NCBI GenBank assembly: GCA_015662785.1
Contig: DQTM01000099.1
Span: forward strand, 1 to 20,326
DNA: 20,326 nt
Reading direction: 5' to 3'
Source: Sulfurospirillum arcachonense
Lineage (GTDB): Bacteria > Campylobacterota > Campylobacteria > Campylobacterales > Sulfurospirillaceae
Below are positions 7,543 to 15,032 of this stretch, in pieces (position 1 is the stretch's first letter; the number at the start of each line of letters is the position of its first letter). A model generated the notes under the pieces. The model was not told the DNA's origin, searched no databases, and saw only the letters and a list, made by a program, of their open reading frames with translations. A program made the translations under genes and the position numbers.

Positions 7543-8740
7543 GTTACTTATAGATGTTGGAAGTACCTACTTTAAGATTAGCTCTGATGAGGGTGTCAAA
7601 CAGAAATTTCGTGATTTTAACAAAACCATTTTTGATGACTTGAGTGTAAGTTTTGGGGATACTATAACTAAGTATGACAAACAAGATGTACATATCTGCT
7701 CATCAGCCAATGGTGGACTTAGTACACTCATAGTAGGACTAACAAACTCATTTAGTCTAAAATATGCTAAAAACATAGCCTTTAACTCTGGAATAAACAT
7801 CATAGATACTATACTTTATCATCATATAGACGAGAGTGCAGTTCCTGGTGATTTGTTAGATGTTGTTATAGTGGTTGGTGGGATAGATAGTATAGGTGGA
7901 TTGTATGATGAAAAGCTGTTTGATTATTTGGAAAAACTAAATTATAGTAATGTCGTATATGTAGGAAGTAAAAAAGATGCAGATTATCTAAAAGAAAATA
8001 TTGATAACTTAACTATTTTAGACAACATAATAACGGATAAACTAAAAGTACACGAAGAGGGCTTAAAAGAGTATCTTACGAATCTTTATCAGCAAGATAT
8101 TGTAGGTAAGGAAGATATAAAAGAACTTTATAGACTAACTTCAAACCAAATTTACTCAACACCTTACATTGTAAACCAATCTTTGCCACTCATTGATGCA
8201 AGATTTGAAGTGATAAACCCTTTTATAGTAGTAGACATTGGTGGTGCCACAACAGATATACACTATAGTAGAGATTTAGCACGAGACAATATGGTAACTT
8301 CTAGTGAGTATGATAGACTTGTGTTTAAAAAGCTGGGGGTTTATAAATCGAAAGAGAGTTTGATATTTGCTGCAAAGAACAATGAGTTTGTTTATGAACT
8401 GCTCAACTATCTTAACGTTACAGAAAATATATTAGAAGAGCAGAGTGAAAAAGCTACGAGAATTTTGATGCAACTATCAATTTTCTTGGTTTTATGTAAA
8501 GTTTCAACGCATAATCCTCTGTATATAACGTTAGATTTGCATATATTGAAGAGTATAGTTTTAACAGGTGGTATAACAAAGGTTTTAGCTTATGAAGAGG
8601 TAGAGGCAATTGTGCAGTTTTTTTATAAAAAGATACTAAATACAACAGCAACACCTTCGATACTTCTAGATTCAAATTATGATATTTGGACACTAGGCAT
8701 GAACGCATTAGATGATAAAAGGAAACAAAATGTCAATTAA
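7535..8740 (+). CDS. glmL: GlmL/MutL family glutamate mutase reactivating protein
   Basis: 401 residues, somewhat short for the family (around 460). It has two phosphate-binding blocks of the ASKHA (actin/hexokinase/Hsp70) fold: LLIDVGSTYFKIS at the N-terminus and PFIVVDIGGATTDIHYS near residue 230. The family-typical stretches CSSANGGLSTLIVGLT and VVIVVGGIDSIGG lie between them. GlmL proteins are encoded with glutamate mutase and are believed to use ATP to exchange damaged cobalamin or to assemble the holoenzyme. Its place directly after glmE, overlapping it by 8 nt, supports this. The 3' end overlaps the ligase gene by 11 nt. Confidence 0.88.
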   Translation: MSKLLIDVGSTYFKISSDEGVKQKFRDFNKTIFDDLSVSFGDTITKYDKQDVHICSSANGGLSTLIVGLTNSFSLKYAKNIAFNSGINIIDTILYHHIDESAVPGDLLDVVIVVGGIDSIGGLYDEKLFDYLEKLNYSNVVYVGSKKDADYLKENIDNLTILDNIITDKLKVHEEGLKEYLTNLYQQDIVGKEDIKELYRLTSNQIYSTPYIVNQSLPLIDARFEVINPFIVVDIGGATTDIHYSRDLARDNMVTSSEYDRLVFKKLGVYKSKESLIFAAKNNEFVYELLNYLNVTENILEEQSEKATRILMQLSIFLVLCKVSTHNPLYITLDLHILKSIVLTGGITKVLAYEEVEAIVQFFYKKILNTTATPSILLDSNYDIWTLGMNALDDKRKQNVN

Positions 8741-10295
8741 CTGTATGAGAGCACTTATAGAAAAAGCAAATAGAAAATCACCAGATGCTATTGCCATCAT
8801 TGATGGAGATAAAAAATTAACATATAGTGAACTTTTTACCAAAGTAAATCAAGTGGCACACTACATAAGTGAGTTAGAACTTCCAAAAGGGAGTCGTATA
8901 GGGATTTACTCTTATAAGGGAGTTGAACAAGTGATAGCTATCTTGGCGGTTATGTCTACGACACATATATTTGTTCCTATTTCTAGGCTTTTGAAGCCTG
9001 AACAGGTGAAGCATATTGTTGATGATTGTGGGGTTACATGTATGCTTACATGTAAGGCAAAACTAAAGAGTATTGATGAGGTAGATTTTAGTGGTACTAT
9101 CATCACTTATGAAGCTACAGGAAGAGAGATGGTCTCTTTTGAAGAGATTTATAAGTGTTGTACTAAAAAGTATGATTGTGTTATAGGTGGGCATTCAAAT
9201 GCGGTTATTACATATAGTGTTGGCTCATCGGGTTCTCCTATGGGAATCGTTATAACTCATAGGAACTTAGTGGACAGTGCTAGAGTTGCATCTCAGTATC
9301 TAGACATTCAAAAAGATGATGTTATATCTGGTATATTACCTTTTACTTTTGATTATGGTTTGAATCAGATTTGCTGTGCAGTTTATAAAAGAGCTACGTT
9401 AGCTGTTCATAGTATGCTTCTTTCATCTAACTTTTTTAATCATGTGTTGAATGATAAAGTAACTATTATACCTCTTATGCCTATACATATAACACAGATG
9501 TTTGATGATGAAAGTATGAGAGTACCAAATCCTAAACTGCTTTCAAGTGTAAGACTTATAACAAGTAGTGGTGGAAAACTAACACAGAAAATGAGAAAAG
9601 ATATAGAGTCAAATTATACAAATGCAGAATTTTACTCTATGCATGGTCTTACTGAGGCATTTCGTTCTACTTATCTTGAGCCTAGCCAACTTAAAATTCG
9701 TCCTGATTCTATAGGTAAACCAATTCCTGATGTTGAAATATATGTTGTTAATGAAGATGGAATAGAGTGTAAACCAAGAGAAGTTGGAGAGCTTATTCAC
9801 CGTGGTGGTTACATATATAAAGGTTATTGGAATGCTAAGGAAGACACTGATAAACTCTATAAATCTATTAAGGTTTTAGAAAAGGTAGTAAACCTAGATG
9901 GTGATTTGACTGATGAAATAGTAGTTTGTAGTGGAGATTACGTTTATAAAGATGAAGAGGGTTACATTTACTTTGTTTCTAGAAAAGATGAGATTATAAA
10001 ATCATGTGGTTTTAGATTTAGTCCTGTTGAGATAGAAAAAGTAGTTTATGACAATCTTCCATTTGTAAAAGAGTGTGTAGTTTTTTCTATAGAAAATGAG
10101 AAGATTGAAGAGGAAATAGTTATGGTTTATAGTGCTATTGAAGAAGTAGCTAAAAATGAGATACTTTTTGAATTAAAAAAGCATTTACCAAATCATATGC
10201 TTCCTGCAACTGTTATATATAAAATAAATTTACCCCAAAACAGTAACAAGATAGATAAAGAGTTATTAAAAAAAGAAGTATTAGACCTAACTTAA
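8730..10295 (+). CDS. AMP-forming acyl/amino acid ligase (ANL superfamily)
   Basis: 521 residues from ATG 8730, chosen over in-frame ATG 8712 because AAAAGGAAAC lies just upstream of it. ANL core motifs in order: P-loop YSVGSSGSPMG (162-172), A4 FDYGLNQ (207-213), A5 MHGLTEA (304-310), A7 SGD (401-403), A8 hinge SRKDEIIKSCGFR (417-429) and A10 NKID with the likely catalytic Lys507. The P-loop Lys is replaced by Met171. The FDYGLNQ region recalls the exosortase-A-associated acyl-CoA ligases. Asp208 is where amino-acid-adenylating enzymes bind the alpha-amino group. Such enzymes make an acyl-adenylate and pass it to CoA or a carrier protein; no carrier gene is visible. Overlap with glmL suggests it acts on the mutase product or a derivative (inference). 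Confidence 0.8.
   Translation: MSINCMRALIEKANRKSPDAIAIIDGDKKLTYSELFTKVNQVAHYISELELPKGSRIGIYSYKGVEQVIAILAVMSTTHIFVPISRLLKPEQVKHIVDDCGVTCMLTCKAKLKSIDEVDFSGTIITYEATGREMVSFEEIYKCCTKKYDCVIGGHSNAVITYSVGSSGSPMGIVITHRNLVDSARVASQYLDIQKDDVISGILPFTFDYGLNQICCAVYKRATLAVHSMLLSSNFFNHVLNDKVTIIPLMPIHITQMFDDESMRVPNPKLLSSVRLITSSGGKLTQKMRKDIESNYTNAEFYSMHGLTEAFRSTYLEPSQLKIRPDSIGKPIPDVEIYVVNEDGIECKPREVGELIHRGGYIYKGYWNAKEDTDKLYKSIKVLEKVVNLDGDLTDEIVVCSGDYVYKDEEGYIYFVSRKDEIIKSCGFRFSPVEIEKVVYDNLPFVKECVVFSIENEKIEEEIVMVYSAIEEVAKNEILFELKKHLPNHMLPATVIYKINLPQNSNKIDKELLKKEVLDLT
9035..9054. repeat. Two TACATGTA copies 12 bp apart inside the ligase gene
   Basis: TACATGTA occurs at 9035-9042 and again at 9047-9054, each flanked by TT or a similar base. 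In the protein they encode the near-repeat VTCMLTCK. Confidence 0.6.
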
Positions 10296-10318
10296 ATGAT
10301 TATTAAGTAAAAAAAAGG

Positions 10319-10324
10319 TAAAAT
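10319..10324 (+). promoter_or_regulatory. -10 box for the rpmH cluster
   Basis: TAAAAT, 34 nt upstream of the rpmH GTG, after an A-rich run in the 63-base gap behind the ligase gene. No terminator is visible in this gap, so some read-through from the mutase operon is possible. Confidence 0.4.
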
Positions 10325-10358
10325 CTACGACTTAAATTAAATTAACAAAGGATTTTTT

Positions 10359-10493
10359 GTGAAAAGAACATATCAACCACATAGTACACCAAGAAAGCGT
10401 ACTCACGGTTTTAGAACGAGAATGAAGACTAAGAATGGTCGTAAAGTTATATCTGCACGTCGTGCAAAAGGTAGAAAGAGATTAGGACTATAA
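10359..10493 (+). CDS. rpmH: 50S ribosomal protein L34
   Basis: A 44-residue, very basic protein: it begins MKRTYQPHSTPRKRTHGF and ends ARRAKGRKRLGL, the unmistakable L34 pattern and length. L34 is a small component of the large ribosomal subunit. The start is GTG, with SD AAAGGA about 6 nt upstream. It heads the conserved rpmH-rnpA-yidD-yidC-jag-mnmE cluster. The stop TAA lies in CTATAAGC, which also seems to contain the rnpA start. Confidence 0.97.
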   Translation: MKRTYQPHSTPRKRTHGFRTRMKTKNGRKVISARRAKGRKRLGL

Positions 10494-10819
10494 GCTGTTT
10501 TCGAAAACTTACTTTAAAAAGTGAGTTTTCAAACGTTTATAAACACGGAAAGAAATGGCACTCTGATGGTGTTGTTGTCTTTTTTAAAAAAGGCTCAGAA
10601 AAGAAGGTTGGTTTTACAGCTAGCAAAAAAGTTGGTAATGCCGTCAAAAGAGCACAAGCAAAACGTAGAATGCGCGCATTGTTTTTTGAAAATCAAGAAA
10701 ACTTGATAGACGGTATTTATGTATTTGTAGCAAAAGATCGAATGAGTCAGATGTCTTATGATGAGTTAAAAAGGGGCACAAAGTGGTCTCTAAAGAGGCT
10801 TGAATGTCTAACATCTTAA
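10490..10819 (+). CDS. rnpA: Ribonuclease P protein component, apparently with a non-standard ATA start
   Basis: RnpA binds the RNase P RNA and helps it mature tRNA 5' ends. The frame from 10490 reads 109 residues beginning ISCFRKLTLKSEFSNVYKHG, then HSDGVVVFF, VGFTASKKVGNAVKRAQAKR and a C-terminal KWSLKRLE, a good fit to RnpA in length and order. Between the upstream stop TAG (10472) and the conserved body there is no ATG, GTG or TTG. ATA 10490 (or ATT 10481) is the only start that keeps the family N-terminus. The hallmark RNR motif (K-R-N-R) is R-A-Q here (residues 54-56). It overlaps the rpmH stop and, by 16 nt, yidD. Start-calling software would miss or truncate it. Confidence 0.85.
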   Translation: MSCFRKLTLKSEFSNVYKHGKKWHSDGVVVFFKKGSEKKVGFTASKKVGNAVKRAQAKRRMRALFFENQENLIDGIYVFVAKDRMSQMSYDELKRGTKWSLKRLECLTS

Positions 10820-11142
10820 AACGTCTGGCACTTTTTGTCCTAAAACTGTATCAAAAAGTTTTTACACTGTTTAGTTATGGAAGTTGTAGGTACTATCCTA
10901 CTTGCTCTGAATATGCCAAATGGCAAATTCTTCATAACTCAATTTTTAAAGCTTGTTTTTATAGTTTATTGAGAATTTTAAGATGTAACCAGTTATTTCC
11001 TGGTGGAATTGACTATCCTGTTATAACTAAAAGTTTTCATAACACTCTTGTTACGCCTCTCACCTTTAAATCTGCAGATATAAAATTTTGGTTCGTACCA
11101 AAAAAAAATAAAAGTTTTTATGTTATAAAAGCTTTTAAATAA
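10804..11142 (+). CDS. yidD: Membrane protein insertion efficiency factor YidD
   Basis: 112 residues. The conserved block GSCRYYPTCSEYAKWQI (27-43) and later LFPGGIDYPV identify YidD, a small inner-membrane-associated protein that helps YidC insert membrane proteins. An amphipathic N-terminus (ILKRLALFVLKLYQKVF) fits membrane attachment. About 38 residues follow the conserved part, longer than the minimal family members, as in other epsilonproteobacteria. It overlaps the end of rnpA by 16 nt and precedes yidC by 19 nt. Confidence 0.94.
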   Translation: MSNILKRLALFVLKLYQKVFTLFSYGSCRYYPTCSEYAKWQILHNSIFKACFYSLLRILRCNQLFPGGIDYPVITKSFHNTLVTPLTFKSADIKFWFVPKKNKSFYVIKAFK

Positions 11143-11161
11143 CCTCTCAAAAGGGAACGCC

Positions 11162-12760
11162 GTGATAGACAAACTGAGTAATCAGAGTAGAATAATTATA
11201 GCAACGGTTTTATCATTTTTATTCTTCGCAACATATGACCACTTTTTTATTCCAAAAAAAGAGATTACACCCCAAGAACCAACACAAGTAGAAAAGAGTG
11301 TAGCAACAACTGCACCAGTATCTGCATCTGCTTCTACTGTAACTTCATCAGCAAAAGTACCAGCTCAAACTTCTCAGACTAAAGAAGAGATTATTGCTAC
11401 AGTGGTCGCTGATAAGTATGAATTAAAGATAGATAGACTTGGTAGAATAAGCAAGTTTTTTCTTCGTGAAGCAAAATACACAGATGAAAATGGAGAGAGA
11501 ATTCAGTTAGTAGATTCTGAACTTGGACCTTTTCCTTTAGAGATTCGTTTCTCTGATGCAGCTTTAAATTCACAAGCTTTTGCTACTTCTTATACGGCTA
11601 CTGCTAGTAATATAAAAGTAGGGGCAAATGGAACTAAAATCTCTCTTACACAATCTTTGAGTGGTTTACAAGTACAGAAGATACTTACTTTTTACCCAAA
11701 TGGAAATTATGATTTAAATATAAAATTAGATAATCCAAAAGAGTATTTTATAACTCCAGGATTTAGACCAAATGTAGCTATAGACTCTTATACCTTTCAT
11801 GGTTCACTCATAAAAGAGGCTGATGATACTTTAAGAGTTATTGGTGATGGTGATGCTGAGGGTGAAAAAGGTTCTATGGCAGCTCAGTTTGCTGCATCAA
11901 CTGATAGATACTATGCAACTATGCTTTATAATTTTAATACAGGACTAGATGTTGTTATAAGTCCAGTTCATGAAGAATCACCTCTACTTTTTATAAAAGG
12001 TAAGAGTGATTTTAAATTAAGTGGTTATATTGGGCCAAAAGATCATAAAGTTCTTATAGCAATCGATCCAAAATTAACAGATGTTATTGAGTATGGATTT
12101 TTTACTTTTATTTCACGTCCTCTTTTTCATTTACTACAATTTTTACATTCAATCACAGGTAACTGGGGTTGGTCTATTGTTCTTATGACGGTACTTATTC
12201 GTTTAGTGCTATTTCCTTTGACATACAAGGGTATGGTGTCTATGAATAAGCTAAAAGCGTTATCTCCAAAGATAAAAGAGCTTCAAGCAAAGTATAAAGG
12301 CGACAAGCAAAAACTAAATACTCATATGATGGAACTTTACAAGAAACATGGAGCAAACCCAATGGGTGGTTGTCTTCCAATGCTTCTTCAAATTCCTGTT
12401 TTCTTTGCAATATATAGAGTTTTACAAAATGCAATCGAGCTAAAAGGTGCAGAGTGGATTTTATGGGTAGAAGATTTGGCTATTATGGATCCATACTATA
12501 TTCTTCCTGTTGCTATGGGTATTACAATGTTCTTACATCAAAGAATCACACCAACAAACTTTACAGACCCTATGCAAGAGAAGATTATGAAATTTTTACC
12601 ACTTATATTTACATTTTTCTTTGTAACTTTTCCAGCAGGACTTACACTTTATTGGTTTACAAACAACCTGTTCTCAATAGCACAGCAGTACTATGTAAAT
12701 TCATTGTTTGCAAAAAACAAGGAAGTTGAAGTGGTAACAGAAAAAAAGGTTAAAAAATGA
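11162..12760 (+). CDS. yidC: Membrane protein insertase YidC
   Basis: 532 residues, the long Gram-negative form. An N-terminal transmembrane helix (about 10-27) leads to a Pro/Ala/Ser/Thr-rich linker and the periplasmic beta-sandwich domain (about 60-310). The conserved Oxa1-type core follows: a helix with the essential Arg near residue 345 (VLIRLVLFPLTYK), a cytoplasmic coiled hairpin (KALSPKIKELQAKYKGDKQK), a helix after NPMGGCLPMLLQIPVFFAIYRVL, and two more helices ending in FPAGLTLYWFTNN. It inserts and folds membrane proteins alone or with SecYEG. The start is GTG, preceded by AAAAGGGAA. The stop overlaps jag (ATGA). The Lys-rich tail is typical for ribosome contact. Confidence 0.97.
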   Translation: MIDKLSNQSRIIIATVLSFLFFATYDHFFIPKKEITPQEPTQVEKSVATTAPVSASASTVTSSAKVPAQTSQTKEEIIATVVADKYELKIDRLGRISKFFLREAKYTDENGERIQLVDSELGPFPLEIRFSDAALNSQAFATSYTATASNIKVGANGTKISLTQSLSGLQVQKILTFYPNGNYDLNIKLDNPKEYFITPGFRPNVAIDSYTFHGSLIKEADDTLRVIGDGDAEGEKGSMAAQFAASTDRYYATMLYNFNTGLDVVISPVHEESPLLFIKGKSDFKLSGYIGPKDHKVLIAIDPKLTDVIEYGFFTFISRPLFHLLQFLHSITGNWGWSIVLMTVLIRLVLFPLTYKGMVSMNKLKALSPKIKELQAKYKGDKQKLNTHMMELYKKHGANPMGGCLPMLLQIPVFFAIYRVLQNAIELKGAEWILWVEDLAIMDPYYILPVAMGITMFLHQRITPTNFTDPMQEKIMKFLPLIFTFFFVTFPAGLTLYWFTNNLFSIAQQYYVNSLFAKNKEVEVVTEKKVKK

Positions 12761-13656
12761 TACGTATAGAAGCTAATACTTTAGAAGAAGCGTATTCAAA
12801 AGCTGCGGCAGAACTTACTTGTTCTGTCACGCAGATAACTTTTGATGTAATCCAAAATCCAAGTTCTGGTTTTTTGGGAATGTTCAAAAAGAGTGCTATA
12901 GTTGAAGCAAAACGTAGTAATGAAACATCTTCAAAACCTAAAGGTGAAGATGGTGAAGATAGACCTAGAAAAAGTAGAAATAGAAGAAATAAAAAAAAGA
13001 AATTTGAGCAACGTGAAGATGGTGAGAAAAAGCAAGAGAGTAAACCTCAGCCTAAAAAGAAACCAGAAGCTACTAAAAAACCTCAAAGAAAGCCAGAAGC
13101 TAGAAAAGAGAGTTCAAAAACAGTAGAGAAGTCAGCTCAAAAACCTGCACCAAGATCACCTAGAAGAGAAAACACTAAACCAAAAGTAGAAGTTGGTATT
13201 GCTATTATTGAGATTAAAAAAGATATAAATGCACTTTTTGTTCATAGTTGTTTTGAGCTTGATGAAATAAAAGTAGAAGCTTATAGTGAAGATACTGTTT
13301 TAATAGAGTTTGGTGGCGAAGATGCAGCTCTTCTTATTGGTAAAGAAGGTTATAGATATAAATCACTTTCATATTTACTATACAACTGGATAAATATAAA
13401 GTACAACCTAAATGTACGTTTAGAAATAGCAGAATTTTTGAAAAATCAAGAAGAGATGATAGCAAAATATCTTGTAGGTGTTATAGAGCGTATCAATAAC
13501 ACAGGACGTGCTCAAACAAAAATACTTGATGGTGTTTTAGTAAAAATTGCTCTTGAAGCTCTAAGAGCAGAATTCCCTGATAAATACGTAGGTATAAAAT
13601 CAGGTCGCGAAGGCGGTAGATTTATCGTAATTAACGACTTTAACAGAAAAAAGTAA
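12757..13656 (+). CDS. jag: Jag/KhpB-type RNA-binding protein
   Basis: 299 residues in three parts. The N-terminal Jag domain (1-48) carries the motif SSGFLGMFKKSAIVEAKR. A very basic, low-complexity linker rich in Lys, Pro, Arg and Glu spans about 50-140. A KH-type RNA-binding region has GKEGYRYKSLSYLL as its GxxG-like loop, and an R3H-like tail ends EGGRFIVINDFNRKK. The R3H signature itself is not clear. Jag/KhpB proteins bind RNA and influence cell envelope growth in Gram-positives; the role in this phylum is uncertain. Start overlaps yidC (ATGA); stop overlaps mnmE by one base (TAATG). Confidence 0.92.
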   Translation: MIRIEANTLEEAYSKAAAELTCSVTQITFDVIQNPSSGFLGMFKKSAIVEAKRSNETSSKPKGEDGEDRPRKSRNRRNKKKKFEQREDGEKKQESKPQPKKKPEATKKPQRKPEARKESSKTVEKSAQKPAPRSPRRENTKPKVEVGIAIIEIKKDINALFVHSCFELDEIKVEAYSEDTVLIEFGGEDAALLIGKEGYRYKSLSYLLYNWINIKYNLNVRLEIAEFLKNQEEMIAKYLVGVIERINNTGRAQTKILDGVLVKIALEALRAEFPDKYVGIKSGREGGRFIVINDFNRKK

Positions 13657-14990
13657 TGGATACCATTGCAGCCATTGCAACAAGTCATGGAGTTGGATCA
13701 ATTGCGGTTATCCGTTTAAGTGGACCAGCTTCTCTCTCTATTGCTAAAAAACTTTCAAAAAAAGATAATTTTACTCCAAGACATGCAACTTTAACTTCAC
13801 TTTTTGATACTTCTGATGATTTAATAGATGAATCACTAGTTATATATTTTCAAGCTCCTCGCTCATTTACAGCAGAAGATGTTATAGAGTTTCAGTGTCA
13901 TGGCGGGAAAGTTGTAGCAGATATGATACTTACTGAAGTACTAAAACATGGTGCTAGACTAGCCGATCCAGGTGAGTTTTCAAAACGTGCATTTCTCAAT
14001 GGTCGCATAGACTTAACAGAAGCAGAAGCAATAGCAAAATTAATTGAGACAAAGAGTATTGATGCTGCTAAAATTTTAACTCGCCAAATGAAAGGTGAAG
14101 TAAAAGAGTTTGTTGAGAGTGTTCGTGAAAATTTAGTAGAGGTCTTAGCTTTTGTAGAGGTCAATATAGACTATGCAGAAGAAGATTTACCTCAAGATTT
14201 GATGGATCAAATTAAAAATAAACTAGATGATCTAAGAGTTGAGCTTAAAAAAACTTATGAGAGTTCAAAAAGAAGAGAAGGGCTTATAAATGGTTTTAAA
14301 GTCGCTATTGTAGGAAAACCAAATGTAGGGAAAAGTTCACTTTTAAACTCTTTGTTAAATTATGAGCGAGCCATCATAAGTGATATAGCAGGGACTACAA
14401 GAGATACAATCGAAGAAGAGATACGAATTGGAACTCATCTTATTAAGATAGTAGACACCGCAGGAATTCGTGAAGCAAATGACGTAATAGAAAAAATAGG
14501 CATAGAGCGTTCCAAAATGGCTATAGAAGAGTCAGATATAGTGATAGCAATGTTTGATAACTCACGAGAGTTTGATGATGAAGATGCACAAATAATAGAT
14601 ATGTTAAATACTTACAATGAAAAAGATATTCTACATATAATAAACAAAAGCGATTTAGATTCTAAATTAGACTTTAGTTCTTTACATGTAGATGCTCTAA
14701 AATTAAACTGTTTTGAACAAGCTGATAATATAGCTTTAGAGATAGAAAAAATTCTTGATAAGAGTTCACTTGATGATTCTCTACTTCTTAGTTCAAAACG
14801 TCAGATGGAAGCTGTAAAAACTACTTATGAGAGCATAGAAGCAAGTACAGATTTACTCAGTGAAGGAGAGCTTGAACTCTTTGCATTTCATCTTAACGAA
14901 GCTATCATGAGTATATCTGCAATCTCTAGAAACTTTGATAGAGTTGAGATACTTGATAAAATGTTTGGAAGTTTTTGTTTAGGAAAATAA
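13656..14990 (+). CDS. mnmE: tRNA uridine-5-carboxymethylaminomethyl modification GTPase MnmE
   Basis: 444 residues, full length. The N-terminal tetrahydrofolate-binding domain (about 1-115, with SFTAEDVIEFQCHGG and DPGEFSKRAFLNGRIDLTEAEA) is followed by a helical domain. The inserted G domain has GKPNVGKSS (220-228), AGTTRDTIEEE, DTAGIRE (267-273) and NKSD (about 330-333). The C-terminus CLGK matches the family's F-C-I/L-G-K end, whose Cys is catalytically important. With MnmG it modifies the wobble uridine of certain tRNAs. Last gene of the cluster; it is followed by a strong inverted repeat. Confidence 0.97.
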   Translation: MDTIAAIATSHGVGSIAVIRLSGPASLSIAKKLSKKDNFTPRHATLTSLFDTSDDLIDESLVIYFQAPRSFTAEDVIEFQCHGGKVVADMILTEVLKHGARLADPGEFSKRAFLNGRIDLTEAEAIAKLIETKSIDAAKILTRQMKGEVKEFVESVRENLVEVLAFVEVNIDYAEEDLPQDLMDQIKNKLDDLRVELKKTYESSKRREGLINGFKVAIVGKPNVGKSSLLNSLLNYERAIISDIAGTTRDTIEEEIRIGTHLIKIVDTAGIREANDVIEKIGIERSKMAIEESDIVIAMFDNSREFDDEDAQIIDMLNTYNEKDILHIINKSDLDSKLDFSSLHVDALKLNCFEQADNIALEIEKILDKSSLDDSLLLSSKRQMEAVKTTYESIEASTDLLSEGELELFAFHLNEAIMSISAISRNFDRVEILDKMFGSFCLGK

Positions 14991-14992
14991 TC

Positions 14993-15023
14993 TACATGTA
15001 AACCAAATTTTGGTTTACATGTA
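14993..15023. terminator. Bidirectional hairpin between convergent mnmE and pit
   Basis: TACATGTAAACCAAA (14993-15007) is an exact reverse complement of 15009-15023, with a single central base. It starts 3 bp after the mnmE stop and ends 10 bp before the pit stop, and each arm ends in TACATGTA. There is no long T-tract, but position and symmetry support a shared transcription end. Confidence 0.6.
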
Positions 15024-15032
15024 AAGAACTGT

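Noticed and set aside
10521..10706. A 61-codon plus-strand frame inside the rnpA region, starting at GTG
   Set aside because: It is out of frame with the recognisable RnpA sequence (SKKVGNAV and RRMRALF are in another frame) and has no family resemblance.
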